Part shown: piece after piece, positions 6,085-6,928 of the stretch
Numbering within the stretch: position 1 is the stretch's first letter
How the letters are laid out: each line of letters begins with the position of its first letter
Origin: Caldilinea sp.
Lineage (GTDB): Bacteria > Chloroflexota > Anaerolineae > Caldilineales > Caldilineaceae
NCBI GenBank assembly: GCA_026389955.1
Contig: JAPLGY010000048.1
Coordinates: forward strand, 1-6,928
DNA: 6,928 nt
Direction: 5' to 3'
Translations under genes and position numbers: made by a program
The notes under the pieces: generated by a model
The model's database searches: none
Seen by the model: the letters and a program-made list of their open reading frames with translations, nothing else
Told to the model about the DNA's origin: nothing

Positions 6085-6928
6085 TCAGCCATTTCCAAAA
6101 CCAGGAAACTGGCTGCGCACCTTTCCTTGCCCAATCAACTGCACATGCCGCGTATAGTCCCCCGATTCCCAGCGGATGCGCCCGGCCACGATCGCCGGGG
6201 AAATTTCCAGCTCTTCCGCCAATACAAGAACATCCTTATCACGCTGCGCTGCCAGCAATGACTCGCCGTGCGCCTGCCACTGCGCCGGAGAAATGAACAG
6301 GTTGCGCGCAAACGCATTGGCGTTGCATTCGCGCGGATCGGTGTCGCCGTGCTCATCTTGCTCCACATCGTCGAAGAAGGCCAGTTCGTCGTCAGGAAGA
6401 TGTAGATGCAGATGACCAAGTTCGTGCGCGAGCGTGAACCAGAAATTGTCCAGCCGATCATGGCGCAGGGTCAGGGCGATCACAGGCTCGCCTTGTGGCG
6501 AAAAAAAGCTTGCACCGTCCAGGTGTGTCTGAGGCAGGTGCTGCAAGACAACGAAATGAATGCCATGTTGATTCAGCAAGGTCTCGACTAGCAATGGCTC
6601 ATTCTGGAAGAAACTTGCCCGTGCGATCCGCCTGAAAAAAGCCTCATCCATCGCCTCGGGGATATAGGGCGGCAGTGTTTTTTCTTGGCTCAACCTGAGT
6701 ACGCGCGCCTGCCATGCCATCAGAGCGTGCGTATTCATCGGCGCATCTGTTCTGCGGCAATACACCTGGCGAGGATGCGAGGCGCCAAAGACGGCGAAAA
6801 ACTTGTTCAGAAGTTCTTCACCGTATTGTCTGGCATCGCGCGGACTACCGTTCCATCCGGCAAAATATCCACGTTTCACCATCTCTGTGATCGGATAGTT
6901 GGCTGGATCATACTGTGGCTGGCCTAAT
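6085..6928 (-). CDS. ImmA/IrrE family metallo-endopeptidase, N-terminus outside window
   Basis: This is a zinc peptidase of the ImmA/IrrE type, whose members cleave repressors or antitoxins in stress, mobile-element and toxin-antitoxin switches. The motif FWFTLAHELGHLHLHL contains HELGH (residues 153-157 counted from the ATG at 6882). Downstream, RECNANAFARNLFIS supplies the probable third zinc ligand (Glu185). The frame stays open upstream of that ATG to the edge and reads PANYPITEMVKRGYFAGW, which resembles the linker after an N-terminal XRE helix-turn-helix in HTH-ImmA fusion proteins (typically PIKEM.KRGW). The true start is therefore likely outside the window and the protein probably has a DNA-binding head. 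A toxin partner or the BREX genes may lie further right. It could regulate the neighbouring defence genes, but nothing here proves it. Confidence 0.88.
   Translation of the reverse strand, partial: LGQPQYDPANYPITEMVKRGYFAGWNGSPRDARQYGEELLNKFFAVFGASHPRQVYCRRTDAPMNTHALMAWQARVLRLSQEKTLPPYIPEAMDEAFFRRIARASFFQNEPLLVETLLNQHGIHFVVLQHLPQTHLDGASFFSPQGEPVIALTLRHDRLDNFWFTLAHELGHLHLHLPDDELAFFDDVEQDEHGDTDPRECNANAFARNLFISPAQWQAHGESLLAAQRDKDVLVLAEELEISPAIVAGRIRWESGDYTRHVQLIGQGKVRSQFPGFGNG

Noticed and set aside
5925..6134. A 69-codon minus-strand frame spanning the intergenic gap
   Set aside because: It overlaps the ends of two better-supported genes, has no recognisable motif and crosses an inverted repeat.

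Overview
The window holds the 3' end of a type 1 BREX phage-defence locus, read right to left on the minus strand. Around it are accessory genes, a conspicuous heptamer-repeat tract and the edge of an IS607-type transposon. Every gene I can support lies on the minus strand. GC content is fairly high by eye. The mix of a BREX type 1 core, a small protein plus HNH pair, a four-helix-bundle (S23-type) gene and arrays of GTCAGTG/GTCAGTT heptamers is reminiscent of Chloroflexota or large-genome cyanobacteria. This is an inference from gene style; no rRNA or tRNA is present to confirm it.

Layout in transcription order (right to left). (1) An ImmA/IrrE-type zinc peptidase gene that runs in from beyond the right edge (6928-6085). 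(2) A 128-bp gap carrying a 9-bp-arm inverted repeat. (3) A small unrecognised charged protein (5956-5558) whose end overlaps an HNH nuclease gene (5565-5278). (4) pglZ (5281-3030), joined to the HNH gene by an ATGA stop/start overlap and split by a one-base frameshift near 4490. (5) A tract of about 375 bp made of heptamers: 35 units in one orientation (2658-2902) facing 17 units in the other (2913-3031). It can fold as one very large imperfect hairpin. (6) A short four-helix-bundle gene (2653-2354) with heptamers at both ends and a C-terminus that ends inside them. (7) brxL (2327-282). (8) The first 74 codons of an IS607-type serine recombinase gene (222 to the left edge), with a 12-bp-arm inverted repeat over its start.

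How the parts work together: PglZ (alkaline-phosphatase fold) and BrxL (AAA+ ATPase) are the usual last two genes of type 1 BREX, which blocks phage replication and marks self DNA through the methyltransferase PglX. brxA, brxB, brxC and pglX would be expected to the right, outside the window. The accessory genes lie where pglX would normally touch pglZ, and the four-helix-bundle unit lies between pglZ and brxL. The points most worth a second look are these: the BrxL homologue appears to end in a MITD1-C-like (phospholipase-D-fold) domain and shows no recognisable Lon protease domain; the heptamers coincide with the stop or start codons of three successive genes; and pglZ, and possibly the HNH gene, carry reading-frame breaks.
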